A stretch of 11,466 bases of DNA from Chloroflexota bacterium (GCA_021847625.1 JAJZQK010000046.1:1-11466), one strand, 5' to 3'. Positions 1-7,349 are shown, counted from the stretch's first letter. Notes: generated by a model not told the origin, from the sequence alone. Translations and numbers: made by a program.

Positions 1-276
1 TCAGAAACAGGACCGACGGAGATTGCCCTGCGGCTGGCCTCGGGGCGGTTCGATCAAACAGAGACCGTGCCGCTAACCGTCTTTGTCAACGATCAAGAGG
101 TGGGTCAGGTCGACGTCAGGTACGATTTCCACACCTATACTCTATCCTTGCCGGAGGCTCTATCCCATGGCAGTGGGGCCTTCGCCGTGCGTCTCGAGAG
201 CGGAACATGGGAGCTCAACAAGGTTCAGCTCGGCGTCCAGGTAGACTGGATAGCGTTGTCGGACGGCGCGGGGTAA
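1..276 (+). CDS. 3' end of a gene ending in a beta-sandwich-like domain (partial)
   Basis: The reading frame is open from the first base to the TAA at 274-276, so this is the last 91 codons of a longer protein whose start lies outside the window. The visible part alternates short hydrophobic strands with turns (for example LTVFVNDQEVGQVDV and LGVQVDWIAL) and has no membrane segment or cysteine. Such a tail resembles the C-terminal beta-sandwich that follows the membrane part of some bacterial GT39-like glycosyltransferases, but this is pattern resemblance only. An internal GTG at 67 could serve as a start but has no Shine-Dalgarno site, and the coding pattern continues upstream of it. The 840-residue membrane protein further along fits the same cell-surface theme. 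Function is unassigned. Confidence 0.7.
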   Translation, partial: SETGPTEIALRLASGRFDQTETVPLTVFVNDQEVGQVDVRYDFHTYTLSLPEALSHGSGAFAVRLESGTWELNKVQLGVQVDWIALSDGAG

Positions 277-310
277 CCGTTACGGTCGCCTTCCGGTCTC
301 CTTCCCTCGA

Positions 311-337
311 TTGACTGGGCCGGCGCCTTGCTATTGC
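311..337 (+). promoter_or_regulatory. Possible promoter before the Clp-repeat gene
   Basis: TTGACT at 311-316 matches five of six bases of the -35 consensus. TATTGC at 332-337, 15 bp downstream, is a poor -10, so support is weak. It lies in the gap after the upstream stop codon and before the AGGAGG at 375-380, which is where a promoter for the 386 gene would be expected. Confidence 0.25.
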
Positions 338-385
338 CCGCTATGCCCCAGACGATGTACACTTGTGGTCAGACAGGAGGGTTAC

Positions 386-1387
386 GTGGAACGCGTCGAA
401 TCCGGGCCGTACATCTTTCGGTTGGGGCTATTTGCCGACCCCGACCTTTCGCCGGCGAATCTGGGCGAAGCCTTTGACTACTATAGCGCCATCCCCGGGT
501 GGGGCTGGCGGGCAATCGTCTACAGCGTGGGCGCTGGGTGGCATCCTGAGAGGCTGACCCTTGGGACCTCCCTGGATGTGCAGGACTTCGCGCTTGCCGA
601 GCCCGAGGAGGGGACAGAACCCTACTTTCCGGGGGGACGGGCGGTCGACCTCAAAGGGGGCGGCATTGCTTTCGAGGGGGGAATCCCCTTGCCACCGGCG
701 AACCCGCCGGACCTCGGCAGTACCGTCGCGGTATGGTTGACGGTGCGTGATGGCGACGAGGTATTCGGCGCTGAACTCCGGTTCTCCCTGCGGGAGAACG
801 AGAGCTGGGACGCCCTGCTACCCTCGGGTGCCGTCGCGCGACCCCGCAACCTGACCGCCACTGCCGCGGTTGTATGGTCCCCCGCGGAGGAGGCCGTGCA
901 TTGGACGGCGGCGGAGGTGCCGGCGTATACCGAGCCGGCGCGGCCGGGTCTTCCTGCCCAGCTGAGCGAACCGCTGCAGCGCGCGCTGGCGCTCGCCGGC
1001 AAGGAGGCACAGAGGCTCGGTCACGGCGCCACGGACCCTGAGGCTCTCCTGCTGGGTCTGCTCGCAGAGGGCAGTGAGCCCGCCGCCCAGGTGTTGCAGC
1101 AGGCTGGCGTCGGGCTGCCGGAGGCCAGGGCGGCGGTCGAGTTCATGGGCATGGGTCAACCCCCCGGCCACCACGCCGGAGCGCGGCTCTCGCCCAGCGC
1201 CGACAAAGCCCTCCTGCTGGCTGGCGATGAGGCCTACAGGATGGGCTCCCTCGAGGTCAGCACTGAGCACCTGCTGCTGGGCCTTCTTCGGCAGAACGGC
1301 GCCGCCGTCAATGTGTTGGAGTGGCTGGGCGTATCGCCGGCCAAGGTGCGGAATCTCTTGGGCTATGACCGGCGTGGCGCCAAGTAG
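386..1387 (+). CDS. Protein with two Clp N-terminal repeats and a novel N-terminal domain, no AAA+ module
   Basis: A 333-residue protein from GTG 386, chosen because a perfect AGGAGG lies at 375-380 with a 5-nt spacer. An in-frame TTG at 311 would add 25 residues but has no Shine-Dalgarno site. Residues about 1-190 form an unrecognised domain rich in Gly, Pro and acidic residues with beta-like stretches (STVAVWLTVRDGDEVFGAELRF). Residues about 193-253 and 267-326 are two Clp N-terminal (Clp R) repeats; the second carries the family hallmark STEHLLLGLL followed by a helix and LGVSPAKVRNLL. In ClpA, ClpB and ClpC these repeats bind adaptors or substrates ahead of the ATPase rings. Here the protein ends right after the second repeat with no Walker motif, so it cannot unfold proteins itself. 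A stand-alone substrate sensor or Clp adaptor is conceivable. No signal peptide is seen, so it is probably cytoplasmic. It converges on the nitrilase gene. Confidence 0.8.
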   Translation: MERVESGPYIFRLGLFADPDLSPANLGEAFDYYSAIPGWGWRAIVYSVGAGWHPERLTLGTSLDVQDFALAEPEEGTEPYFPGGRAVDLKGGGIAFEGGIPLPPANPPDLGSTVAVWLTVRDGDEVFGAELRFSLRENESWDALLPSGAVARPRNLTATAAVVWSPAEEAVHWTAAEVPAYTEPARPGLPAQLSEPLQRALALAGKEAQRLGHGATDPEALLLGLLAEGSEPAAQVLQQAGVGLPEARAAVEFMGMGQPPGHHAGARLSPSADKALLLAGDEAYRMGSLEVSTEHLLLGLLRQNGAAVNVLEWLGVSPAKVRNLLGYDRRGAK

Positions 1388-1399
1388 GATAGCGCCACG
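1373..1399 (+). terminator. Hairpin spanning the Clp-repeat gene stop codon
   Basis: A perfect 8-bp stem, CGTGGCGC (1373-1380) with GCGCCACG (1392-1399), and an 11-nt loop containing the TAG stop. It sits in the short gap between convergent genes and could stop transcription from either side. There is no run of T after it, so it is not a classical intrinsic terminator. Confidence 0.35.
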
Positions 1400-1436
1400 G
1401 ACCCACTGGTCTCCTGTAACTCCCGCCCCAAGACGA

Positions 1437-2423
1437 TCAGTACGGTTGGTCGGGGTCTGGAGTATCGCCGTCGATCATTTCCACGGGCGGCTGGGGTTGC
1501 CGGTTCACCACTAGTCTTAGCACGTCGGGCCGCGCATAGTGGCCGACCACGTCGAAATCGAACCTGGCCTCCACGATCCGGGCAAAGTCGAGGTCGGCCA
1601 TGAGAATCCCCTCTTCGCCGTACAATGGGCCGGCCAAATACTCTCCCAGGGGACCGACGATCGCGCTCCCTCCCCGCGAGAGGACCTCGGAGGCCCCGGC
1701 CAACTCGCCGGCTACCTCCAGATCGTGCGGATAGAGGTCCTTCGTCGCGTATTGGCAGCAGGCCAGCACGAAACAGCGCCCTTCGAGGGCGATATGGCGA
1801 ATCGTCGCCTGCCAGGTTTCGCGCGAGTCGGCCGTCGGCGCCAGATAGACCTCTACGCCCTGGGCGTACATGGCGCTGCGCGCCAGCGGCATGTAGTTCT
1901 CCCAGCAGATCAGACCGCCGATCTTGCCTACCTCGGTGGCGAAGACGGGCAGCGTGCTGCCGTCTCCCTCGCCCCAGATGTAGCGCTCGGCCGCCGTTGG
2001 CTTCAGCTTGCGGTGCTTCCCCAGCAGGCGGCCGTCGGGGCCGAAGTAGAGGAGCGTGCAATACAGGGTGCCCCGACTGAAGGTACTATCTCGCTCGATG
2101 ACGCCGATGGCGAGGTAGACGCCAGCCCGCCGAGCGGCCTCGCCCAGCGCCTCCGTGGCAGGGCTGGGCACCTCCACGGTGTTGGCCCAATAACGTGCCC
2201 ACGCCTGCCGCCCCGCCTGGGTGCGGCCGCCGATGGCCGTGCCCAGGCTCAGCCCCCAGAGATAAGCGGGAACGTAAGCCTCGGGGAACAGGACCAGACG
2301 GGCGCCCTTCGCTGCGGCCTCCTCGACCAGATCACATGCCTTGGCGATGGTGGCCTCTCTGTCGAGGATGACCGGCGCAGCCTGTACCACGGCCACCCTA
2401 ACCTTCTGGAATTCGTCGCCCAT
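1437..2423 (-). CDS. Nitrilase (carbon-nitrogen hydrolase superfamily)
   Basis: A 328-residue protein, the usual length of nitrilases, which hydrolyse organic nitriles to the carboxylic acid and ammonia. ATG 2423 is preferred because AGGAGG (2430-2435) is 6 nt away; GTG 2426 would be only 3 nt away. From ATG 2423 the catalytic triad is complete: Glu48 in FPEAY, Lys139 in HRKLKPT, and the nucleophile Cys173 in GLICWENYMP, plus ERYIWGEGDG before the Cys. The CWE(N)xMP context around the Cys and the xRKLKPT loop are typical of true nitrilases rather than amidases or N-carbamoylases. The enzyme should be cytoplasmic and form spiral or ring oligomers as family members do. Substrate cannot be read from sequence. 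It is divergent from the lipoprotein gene, with 180 bp between starts, and no nitrile hydratase or aldoxime gene is nearby. Confidence 0.93.
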   Translation of the reverse strand: MGDEFQKVRVAVVQAAPVILDREATIAKACDLVEEAAAKGARLVLFPEAYVPAYLWGLSLGTAIGGRTQAGRQAWARYWANTVEVPSPATEALGEAARRAGVYLAIGVIERDSTFSRGTLYCTLLYFGPDGRLLGKHRKLKPTAAERYIWGEGDGSTLPVFATEVGKIGGLICWENYMPLARSAMYAQGVEVYLAPTADSRETWQATIRHIALEGRCFVLACCQYATKDLYPHDLEVAGELAGASEVLSRGGSAIVGPLGEYLAGPLYGEEGILMADLDFARIVEARFDFDVVGHYARPDVLRLVVNRQPQPPVEMIDGDTPDPDQPY

Positions 2424-2554
2424 CACAGTCCTCCTCTCCGTGCGCTCGGCCGAACGCCGGGCCGCGGACTCCCCAAGCCGGTGCGCACTTGCCCGACCAC
2501 CGACCGGCAGATTACGTTTGCGACAGCTTGCGCTATGACGGAAGCTGGAGTACC

Positions 2555-2583
2555 ATTATATACCAGGCAGCCATTCGAGAGAA
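2555..2583 (-). promoter_or_regulatory. Probable nitrilase promoter
   Basis: On the minus strand a perfect -10 TATAAT is at 2560-2555, preceded by TTCTCT at 2583-2578 with a 17-bp spacer. The -35 matches only three of six bases. Transcription would start near 2548 and give a leader of about 125 nt before ATG 2423. No good plus-strand promoter for the lipoprotein gene was found in the same gap. Confidence 0.45.
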
Positions 2584-2603
2584 TGATGGTAAAGGAGGCT
2601 AAC

Positions 2604-3095
2604 GTGGCTCGTGCCCATTCCTGGGTGAAGGTTCATCTTTCGACCATGGGCCGTTTGGGTCTTTCAGCTATGGCCATAGCAGCCATCTGGGCCTCCAGCC
2701 TTCTCGTCGTGAGCTGCCAGACTCAGCCTACGCCCACCGCCACGCCGACTATGGCAAGTCAGCCCACGGCGACCACCGTAGCCATGCCCGCGGCCACGGC
2801 TACCCCGACTCCAAGCGTCTCGGCGACTGCCGACCAGGCCCGGCCGACGACTGGGTCGGCCACGAAGCCAACGGCCTCTACCCAAGATGGGACGCCTACC
2901 AAGACGCCGGCTCCCGGTCAACCAATGCCGCCCGTCAAGCCGCCGACGGGGACACTGCCGAGCGTGCCGACCGTGGCGAGCGCCACGCCTGAGCCGACGC
3001 AACCGCCGACGCCGACTTCGGGCTCGTATCCGCTGCCGAACCTCACGCCGCTGCCCTCGCCGACCGTTGTTCCTTACCCCAGCCCGGCAGGCTAG
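2604..3095 (+). CDS. Pro/Thr-rich secreted lipoprotein
   Basis: A 163-residue protein from GTG 2604, set by AAAGGAGG at 2591-2598 with a 5-nt spacer; two in-frame ATGs at 2583 and 2586 have no such site. The N-terminus has basic residues, a hydrophobic stretch (about residues 20-36) and the lipobox LVVSC with Cys38 as the predicted lipidated residue after signal peptidase II cleavage. The mature part (about 125 residues) is almost wholly Pro, Thr, Ala and Ser in PTPTATPT-like runs, with no folded domain visible. Such regions usually act as extended linkers or O-glycosylated stalks. The TAG stop abuts the ATG of the large membrane protein, so the two are probably co-transcribed and coupled. 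If that protein is a glycosyltransferase, this Thr-rich chain is a possible acceptor; that link is inference. Confidence 0.78.
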   Translation: MARAHSWVKVHLSTMGRLGLSAMAIAAIWASSLLVVSCQTQPTPTATPTMASQPTATTVAMPAATATPTPSVSATADQARPTTGSATKPTASTQDGTPTKTPAPGQPMPPVKPPTGTLPSVPTVASATPEPTQPPTPTSGSYPLPNLTPLPSPTVVPYPSPAG

Positions 3096-5618
3096 ATGTC
3101 CCCACGGGCGACCAAGTGGCTTACGGTCTGCCTGGGATTGTCTCTGCTGTGTGGCCTAGCGATAGTCCACTGGGCGCCCCTCCCGGACTTCGACGCCCAG
3201 CAGCACCGGGCGGAGATACCCGCGGAGAGGCCATCCCTCGGCCGTGAGGTCAGCCAAACTTTCACCAGCGAGCACGACGGCCTGACTGCCGTAGAGGTTC
3301 AGTTTGCGGTGTACGACGCCGATGAGCCTGCTGCCGGCGGAGATGGCGAAATCGTCCTCCACCTGACCGACCTTACGGACAACCGCGAAATCGCCAGCCA
3401 GCTCCTCTCGGTATCGGCAATTGCCCCCGATTCTCGCTACCGGCTGCAGTTTGATCCTCAGCCCAACTCAGCTGGTCGAAGCTACCGGATGTCCATCCAA
3501 GCAACGTCCGCGAAGCCGGCCAGAGCTACCGTGTGGGCGACGAGCAGTGACTCTTATGCAGGCGGTGAGATGGCGGTCGGCGGTCAACCAGCTGTCGGCG
3601 ACATAGTCTTCCAAGCATTCTACGACTATGGCCCCCTGGCCCTGGCGCGGGACCTTGCCCAGCGGATCTCAACCGGCGCCGCGCCATTTGCCGTCGCGCT
3701 TTGCCTGTTGTTTCTACCCGGGATGGCGATCGAGCGGTGGCTTCTGCGGGGGCTCGACCTTGCGGCGGCGGCCGGACTCTGGGTGGGTCTGAGTGTCGCC
3801 GTTGCGCCCGTGCTTCTGCTGCTTGTTACAGTGGCCGGGGGCGCGCTGTCCGCGACGACAACCGTCGGCATACTTTTGCTGGCCGCTGCACTTGCCATAG
3901 CGTCTATTGTACCAAGGGGGCGACTGCCTGGAGGGATTGGCCGGGGAATCGGATTAGCCTCGGTCGCCCCGAGCGGTGAAGCGGAAGGCCAACCCACCAA
4001 CCCGGTGTCGCCGGCGATCTCGGGCTCTGCCGTGGGCGCCTTTGCGGTTGCCACCGCTGCCTTGCTCCTCCGATTCGTGCACGCCAAGGACCTCGCCTTG
4101 CCGATGTGGGTCGACGCAATTCACCACACGCTTATCGCCGGCCTGATCGCGGAGGGCGGCAAGGTGCCGGTCGACTATGGGCCGTTTCTTCCCGAGCAGC
4201 CGTTTACCTACCACTTCGGCTTTCACCTGCAGGTCGTCTCTCTTCACTGGTTGACCGGGATCGACCTCGCTCAGGGTGTACTTGTTGTCGGTCAGCTGCT
4301 GAGTGGCCTGATCGTGTTTCCCACCTACCTGCTAGCGAGCCACTTGGCACGCGACCGACGGGCAGGCCTGGTCGCCGCGTTGATCGTGGGCCTGGTTTCC
4401 AGCACTCCTGCCTATTATGTCACCTGGAGTCGTTACCCGCAGTTGGCGGGCCTCGTCGTCCTGCCCACGGCGGTAGTGCTGGTCAGCCACGTGCTGGGGC
4501 GGGCCAACTCACGGGCCGCGTCAGAAGCTGTCGCCAGCAGCGTACAGCCCCTCGTGCTTGTGGTGCTGGCCGCGCTGGTGGTTGCCGGTCAGGTGCTGAC
4601 CCACCCGCGGGTGGCGCTGCTCATGCTGGCCTACATTTTGGCCGAGGTGGTTGTCTTACTGGCGCAACGGCGCTTGCCAGTTGCTCGCTTGCTGAGTTTG
4701 AAGACTCCCCTCGTGCCGACCGCCGGGCTTGCCGGCTTGTTTCTGGTGCCCTGGGTGGGAAGGCTCGCCGAAAGTCGGGTGGCGGGGGCAATGCTGGGTG
4801 CCAGCGCATCCTCAGCTGATCTGTTCGCAGGCTTTCCGTCCAGTCTCTTCACCTCGGGCAATGAGCGGTACCTGGTGCCTACAGCAGCAGTGGGGCTCTT
4901 GGTAGGTCTGATTCGCCGGCAAAGTTACGCCCCCGTCCTCCTGCTGTGGGTGGCCCTGTCGCTGGCGATGGCTAACCTCGGGGCGATGGGTCTTCCCGTT
5001 AACCTTGTGCTGAGCAATGAATCGGTCGGCATTGCCCTCTTTCTGCCTCTGGCGGTGGCGGTCGGCTCAACGGCCGCGCTGGCCTGCGCCGGCCTGCGGC
5101 TTGAGAAATGGCCCGTGCCGCTGCAGGCGGCGGCCGGCTCGACGCTCGTCGTGGCTGGGCTGCTGGGCTTCGCCAGTCTGACCGGCATCGTCAATCCGGT
5201 CTGCGTGCTGGCGACGGGGGCTGATCTCGACGCCATAGGGTGGGTGCGGCTGCACACGCCGGAATCGGCGGCGTTTCTGGTGAACTCGCGGCTATGGCAG
5301 TCGAACACGCACGCCGGGACCGATGCGGGCTACTGGCTTCCCGCGCTCGCCTCGCGGCGGGCCTCGCTGCCGCCGCTCGGTTACGACCACGGCAACGAGG
5401 CGGAGGTAGAGCAGGTCCGTCAGCTGGCGCAGTCCGTGGAATCAGCCCCTCCGCCGGACGGCAAGCAGGTACACCAGGCAATGCAGCAGCACGGCCTATC
5501 GTACGTCTTCCTTGGCAGTCAAGGAGGACCGCTTCATCCCGAGCAATTCATGAACTCACCGGATTTCCGGCTGGTCTATACGAACGGCCAGGCCTGGGTG
5601 TTCGAGGCAGGCCCCTAG
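3096..5618 (+). CDS. Large polytopic membrane protein, putative GT-C-type glycosyltransferase
   Basis: An 840-residue protein. Residues about 7-26 are a signal anchor (WLTVCLGLSLLCGLAIV). Residues 48-150 look like an extracytoplasmic beta-domain. Many membrane segments follow from about 196 to 700, and a soluble C-terminal domain runs from about 710 to 840. The first large loop after the early membrane block carries MWVDAIHHT (Asp340, His343, His344) and later FTYHFGFH (371-377). Acidic/His motifs in this loop are the usual catalytic signature of GT-C enzymes, which use polyprenyl-phosphate sugars outside the membrane. The C-terminal tail (SYVFLGSQ ... FRLVYTNGQAWVFEA) is like those of bacterial PMT/STT3-like membrane proteins. 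The ATG directly follows the lipoprotein TAG with no clear Shine-Dalgarno site, indicating translational coupling. Family assignment is moderate; donor and acceptor are unknown, and a non-enzymatic membrane protein is possible. Confidence 0.82.
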   Translation: MSPRATKWLTVCLGLSLLCGLAIVHWAPLPDFDAQQHRAEIPAERPSLGREVSQTFTSEHDGLTAVEVQFAVYDADEPAAGGDGEIVLHLTDLTDNREIASQLLSVSAIAPDSRYRLQFDPQPNSAGRSYRMSIQATSAKPARATVWATSSDSYAGGEMAVGGQPAVGDIVFQAFYDYGPLALARDLAQRISTGAAPFAVALCLLFLPGMAIERWLLRGLDLAAAAGLWVGLSVAVAPVLLLLVTVAGGALSATTTVGILLLAAALAIASIVPRGRLPGGIGRGIGLASVAPSGEAEGQPTNPVSPAISGSAVGAFAVATAALLLRFVHAKDLALPMWVDAIHHTLIAGLIAEGGKVPVDYGPFLPEQPFTYHFGFHLQVVSLHWLTGIDLAQGVLVVGQLLSGLIVFPTYLLASHLARDRRAGLVAALIVGLVSSTPAYYVTWSRYPQLAGLVVLPTAVVLVSHVLGRANSRAASEAVASSVQPLVLVVLAALVVAGQVLTHPRVALLMLAYILAEVVVLLAQRRLPVARLLSLKTPLVPTAGLAGLFLVPWVGRLAESRVAGAMLGASASSADLFAGFPSSLFTSGNERYLVPTAAVGLLVGLIRRQSYAPVLLLWVALSLAMANLGAMGLPVNLVLSNESVGIALFLPLAVAVGSTAALACAGLRLEKWPVPLQAAAGSTLVVAGLLGFASLTGIVNPVCVLATGADLDAIGWVRLHTPESAAFLVNSRLWQSNTHAGTDAGYWLPALASRRASLPPLGYDHGNEAEVEQVRQLAQSVESAPPPDGKQVHQAMQQHGLSYVFLGSQGGPLHPEQFMNSPDFRLVYTNGQAWVFEAGP

Positions 5619-5644
5619 TCCTACAGATTACGTCAGTATCCCGT

Positions 5645-5941
5645 CTAGCAGGATAGCACCTTGAGCTGGTTGTTTACCTCACCCACGCCCGGAAGGTTCC
5701 GGGCGATGTCCTCGGCGCGTTGCTTGTTATCCTCCGAGTTGACGGTGCCGGCGAGCGTGACAACCGTATTGAACACGGATACGCGGATCTGCGTATGGTC
5801 GATCGCCGGGTCCCAGGTTAGCGCATCGGTGACATTGACCCACAGCTCGGCATCGGTGGGGAACCCTTCGGAAAGACCCTGGTCAAGTCTGCTGCCCCTG
5901 ACGTGCGAGGTGCTCGGTCCTTCTTCATCTTCGCGGTCCAT
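5645..5941 (-). CDS. BON-domain protein
   Basis: A 98-residue protein with ATG at 5941. An AGGAGGG (5952-5958) lies 11 nt upstream of it, a little far but the only candidate. Residues about 30-96 form one BON domain: a helix (TDAELWVNVTDAL), strands with the conserved Gly (VSVFNTVVTLAGTV), a second helix (DNKQRAEDIARNL) and the closing PGVGEVNNQLKV. BON domains occur in OsmY, secretins and stress proteins and are thought to bind phospholipid or partner proteins. No signal peptide is present, unlike OsmY, so this copy is probably cytoplasmic or membrane-peripheral. The acidic N-terminal 30 residues are probably disordered. It converges on the membrane protein gene with 26 bp between stops, and its 5' end faces the HMA2/SHOCT gene across a 200-bp divergent region. 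Confidence 0.85.
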   Translation of the reverse strand: MDREDEEGPSTSHVRGSRLDQGLSEGFPTDAELWVNVTDALTWDPAIDHTQIRVSVFNTVVTLAGTVNSEDNKQRAEDIARNLPGVGEVNNQLKVLSC

Positions 5942-6047
5942 TTAGCACGTACCCTCCTCAAAGAATCTACCCACTCCTCTGCAACCCGCGTGCCCGCTCT
6001 CCTTCAAGGCTACTCGTTCTGGTCATGGGGTAATACCTGCCGGGCGT

Positions 6048-6076
6048 TTGAACCTGTCGTCGGGCCAAAGTATAAT
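6048..6076 (+). promoter_or_regulatory. Near-consensus sigma-70-type promoter for the HMA2/SHOCT gene
   Basis: TTGAAC (6048-6053), a 17-bp spacer and a perfect TATAAT (6071-6076). Transcription should start near 6083, giving a leader of about 60 nt to ATG 6142. This also argues against the in-frame ATG at 6085 as the start, because it would sit at the transcript end without a ribosome site. Confidence 0.65.
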
Positions 6077-6141
6077 CTTGTCAGGTGGATAGAAGATCGT
6101 TTGCCGACCGATTACGACCGACAGGCAGGAGGTTGATCGAG

Positions 6142-6768
6142 ATGGCTTCCGAAACCATGGCCAGGGCGCAGGTTATGCACGCTTCCCCCGGTAGGCTGCG
6201 CATTCGCTTTGAGAAGGGTGTGAATATTGACGAGATGGCGAGTCGGCTGGAGACGGCGCTGGCAGACGCGCTGGGAGTCACTTCGGTCCAGCCCAGACCG
6301 GTGGCCAGGAGTGTGCTCATTACCTTCGACCCATCCGTCGCCGAAGCTCCGGAGGTCCTGGACCGCGGCCTCTCTACCGCCGCCATCGAACTGACCGGCG
6401 AACCGAGCACGGCGCCTTCAGGACGGCCTGGCGGGACAGCGGTCGGGAACTCCGTCGTCGACGTGTTCCGGCGGGCGAATGGCCGGCTAGGCGTGACGAC
6501 GGGTGGATTCCTGGACCTTCGCGACGTGTTCCCGCTTACGCTCTTCGGGTTCGGCCTGCGGCGCGTGGCCCAGGGACAGCTGCAGCCGATCCCCTGGTAC
6601 AACCTGCTCTACTACGGCTACTCGACATTTGCTGCCCTGCACGCTCGCCGGGGTGGGAGCCAAGCCGAGCCAGACGCAAGGGAGATTCTGAGGCGGCGTT
6701 ACGCCCGCGGCGAGATCACGCGGAGGCAATTGCGCGGTATGCTGGAGGAGCTGGCGAATTCCCGGTAG
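6142..6768 (+). CDS. Cysteine-free HMA2-like domain protein with C-terminal SHOCT motif
   Basis: A 208-residue protein from ATG 6142, with AGGAGG at 6127-6132 and a 9-nt spacer. Residues about 8-75 have a ferredoxin-like beta-alpha-beta-beta pattern of the HMA2 kind: strand AQVMHASPGRLRIRF, a helix, then SVLITFDP. The protein has no cysteine, so the GMxCxxC metal loop of ordinary HMA domains is absent. A Gly/Ser/Pro linker (about 85-103) leads to a hydrophobic part with two possible membrane or hairpin segments (about 121-141 and 151-167). Residues 178-208 are a SHOCT motif (ILRRRYARGEITRRQLRGML), a short helical element often found at protein ends and linked to oligomerisation. It is probably a membrane-associated partner or regulator of the nearby P-type ATPase; that role is inferred from the shared HMA2 type and the cluster. 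Confidence 0.82.
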   Translation: MASETMARAQVMHASPGRLRIRFEKGVNIDEMASRLETALADALGVTSVQPRPVARSVLITFDPSVAEAPEVLDRGLSTAAIELTGEPSTAPSGRPGGTAVGNSVVDVFRRANGRLGVTTGGFLDLRDVFPLTLFGFGLRRVAQGQLQPIPWYNLLYYGYSTFAALHARRGGSQAEPDAREILRRRYARGEITRRQLRGMLEELANSR

Positions 6769-6866
6769 GCCGGGCCAGCCATCGCCAAGGGTTGGCGCGT
6801 CGGGGCTAGCAACTCGGGTCTTGGGGAGAGAAAGGGGCTTGGGGTTCCCCCGAAGCGTGGAGGGTG

Positions 6867-6897
6867 GCAGGCGTTGTCCTCTATTTGGAACGCCTGC
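6867..6897. terminator. Bidirectional terminator-like hairpin between two HMA2 genes
   Basis: A perfect 9-bp stem, GCAGGCGTT (6867-6875) with AACGCCTGC (6889-6897), around a 13-nt loop. It is in the 173-bp gap where the 6142 gene and the 6942 gene converge, the expected place for a terminator serving both. No strong T run follows on either strand. The rest of the gap is G-rich and holds no recognisable gene. Confidence 0.5.
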
Positions 6898-6941
6898 GGA
6901 CACACCCCCGAGTGAGTGGTCATAGATGGTGACGTCGTTAC

Positions 6942-7349
6942 CTAGTGCGCGTCGCCGATGCTCGTCGGGATCCGGTAGGTCGGATCGGCTGGGATCACGC
7001 GGTGCGCGGCAACCGCTTGCGAGATGAGACGTTCCACTTTCGGCCTGTCGACCGCGCTCTCGTCGAAGCTCACGAGAACGGTGCCTGTGACGGCATTGGC
7101 GGTAACGCTGGTTATGCCAGCTTGCTTCGCTATCCTGGCCTCAGCCTTTCTGGCCAATTCCGGCGCCCGCTTGATCGCCACCACCCGCATCCGAATCCTG
7201 CCAGGGGCGCTGGATAGTAGATCGGACGGACCGGCGTCGTCCCTCTGCGGGTGACGTAGAAGTTCGTTCACAAACACGGTTCCCAGTTTGAGCGCGACCA
7301 CCTCTGGGTTCTCCAGGCCGATGATCGCGGCTAGAATGTCTCCGGTCAT
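6942..7349 (-). CDS. Cysteine-free HMA2-like domain protein
   Basis: A 135-residue protein with ATG at 7349. GGAGG lies 10 nt upstream, with a second GAGG closer. Residues 1-45 hold a mildly hydrophobic helix region (ILAAIIG, VVALKLGTVFVNELL). Residues about 46-115 are an HMA2-like domain: SSAPGRIRMRVVAI, a basic helix (ELARKAEARIAKQ), GITSVTANAVTGTVLVSFDE and a last helix. There is no cysteine, hence no classical metal-binding CxxC. The order strand-helix-strand-strand-helix and the PGRIR motif match the other two HMA2-like proteins in the window, although linkers and tails differ. It lies downstream of the P-type ATPase on the same strand with a 208-bp gap that contains its own possible regulatory sites, so it may be read both from the ATPase transcript and independently. 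Confidence 0.82.
   Translation of the reverse strand: MTGDILAAIIGLENPEVVALKLGTVFVNELLRHPQRDDAGPSDLLSSAPGRIRMRVVAIKRAPELARKAEARIAKQAGITSVTANAVTGTVLVSFDESAVDRPKVERLISQAVAAHRVIPADPTYRIPTSIGDAH

Noticed and set aside
622..1270. Several minus-strand frames opposite the Clp-repeat gene
   Set aside because: They overlap clear Clp repeats on the plus strand, have Arg/Pro/Ala-rich low-complexity composition and lack ribosome sites.
1539..2573. Long open plus-strand frame running antisense to the nitrilase and into the lipoprotein
   Set aside because: The opposite strand encodes a complete nitrilase with its full catalytic triad. The plus frame has no ribosome site or domain until GTG 2604, where the lipoprotein really starts.
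2715..3090. The Pro/Thr-rich segment as a DNA tandem repeat or minisatellite
   Set aside because: The repetition is in amino-acid composition; codons and unit lengths vary and there is no fixed DNA period.
4106..4819. 237-codon plus-strand frame inside the membrane protein gene
   Set aside because: It is out of frame with a continuous membrane protein and is Arg/Gly/Pro-rich without motifs.
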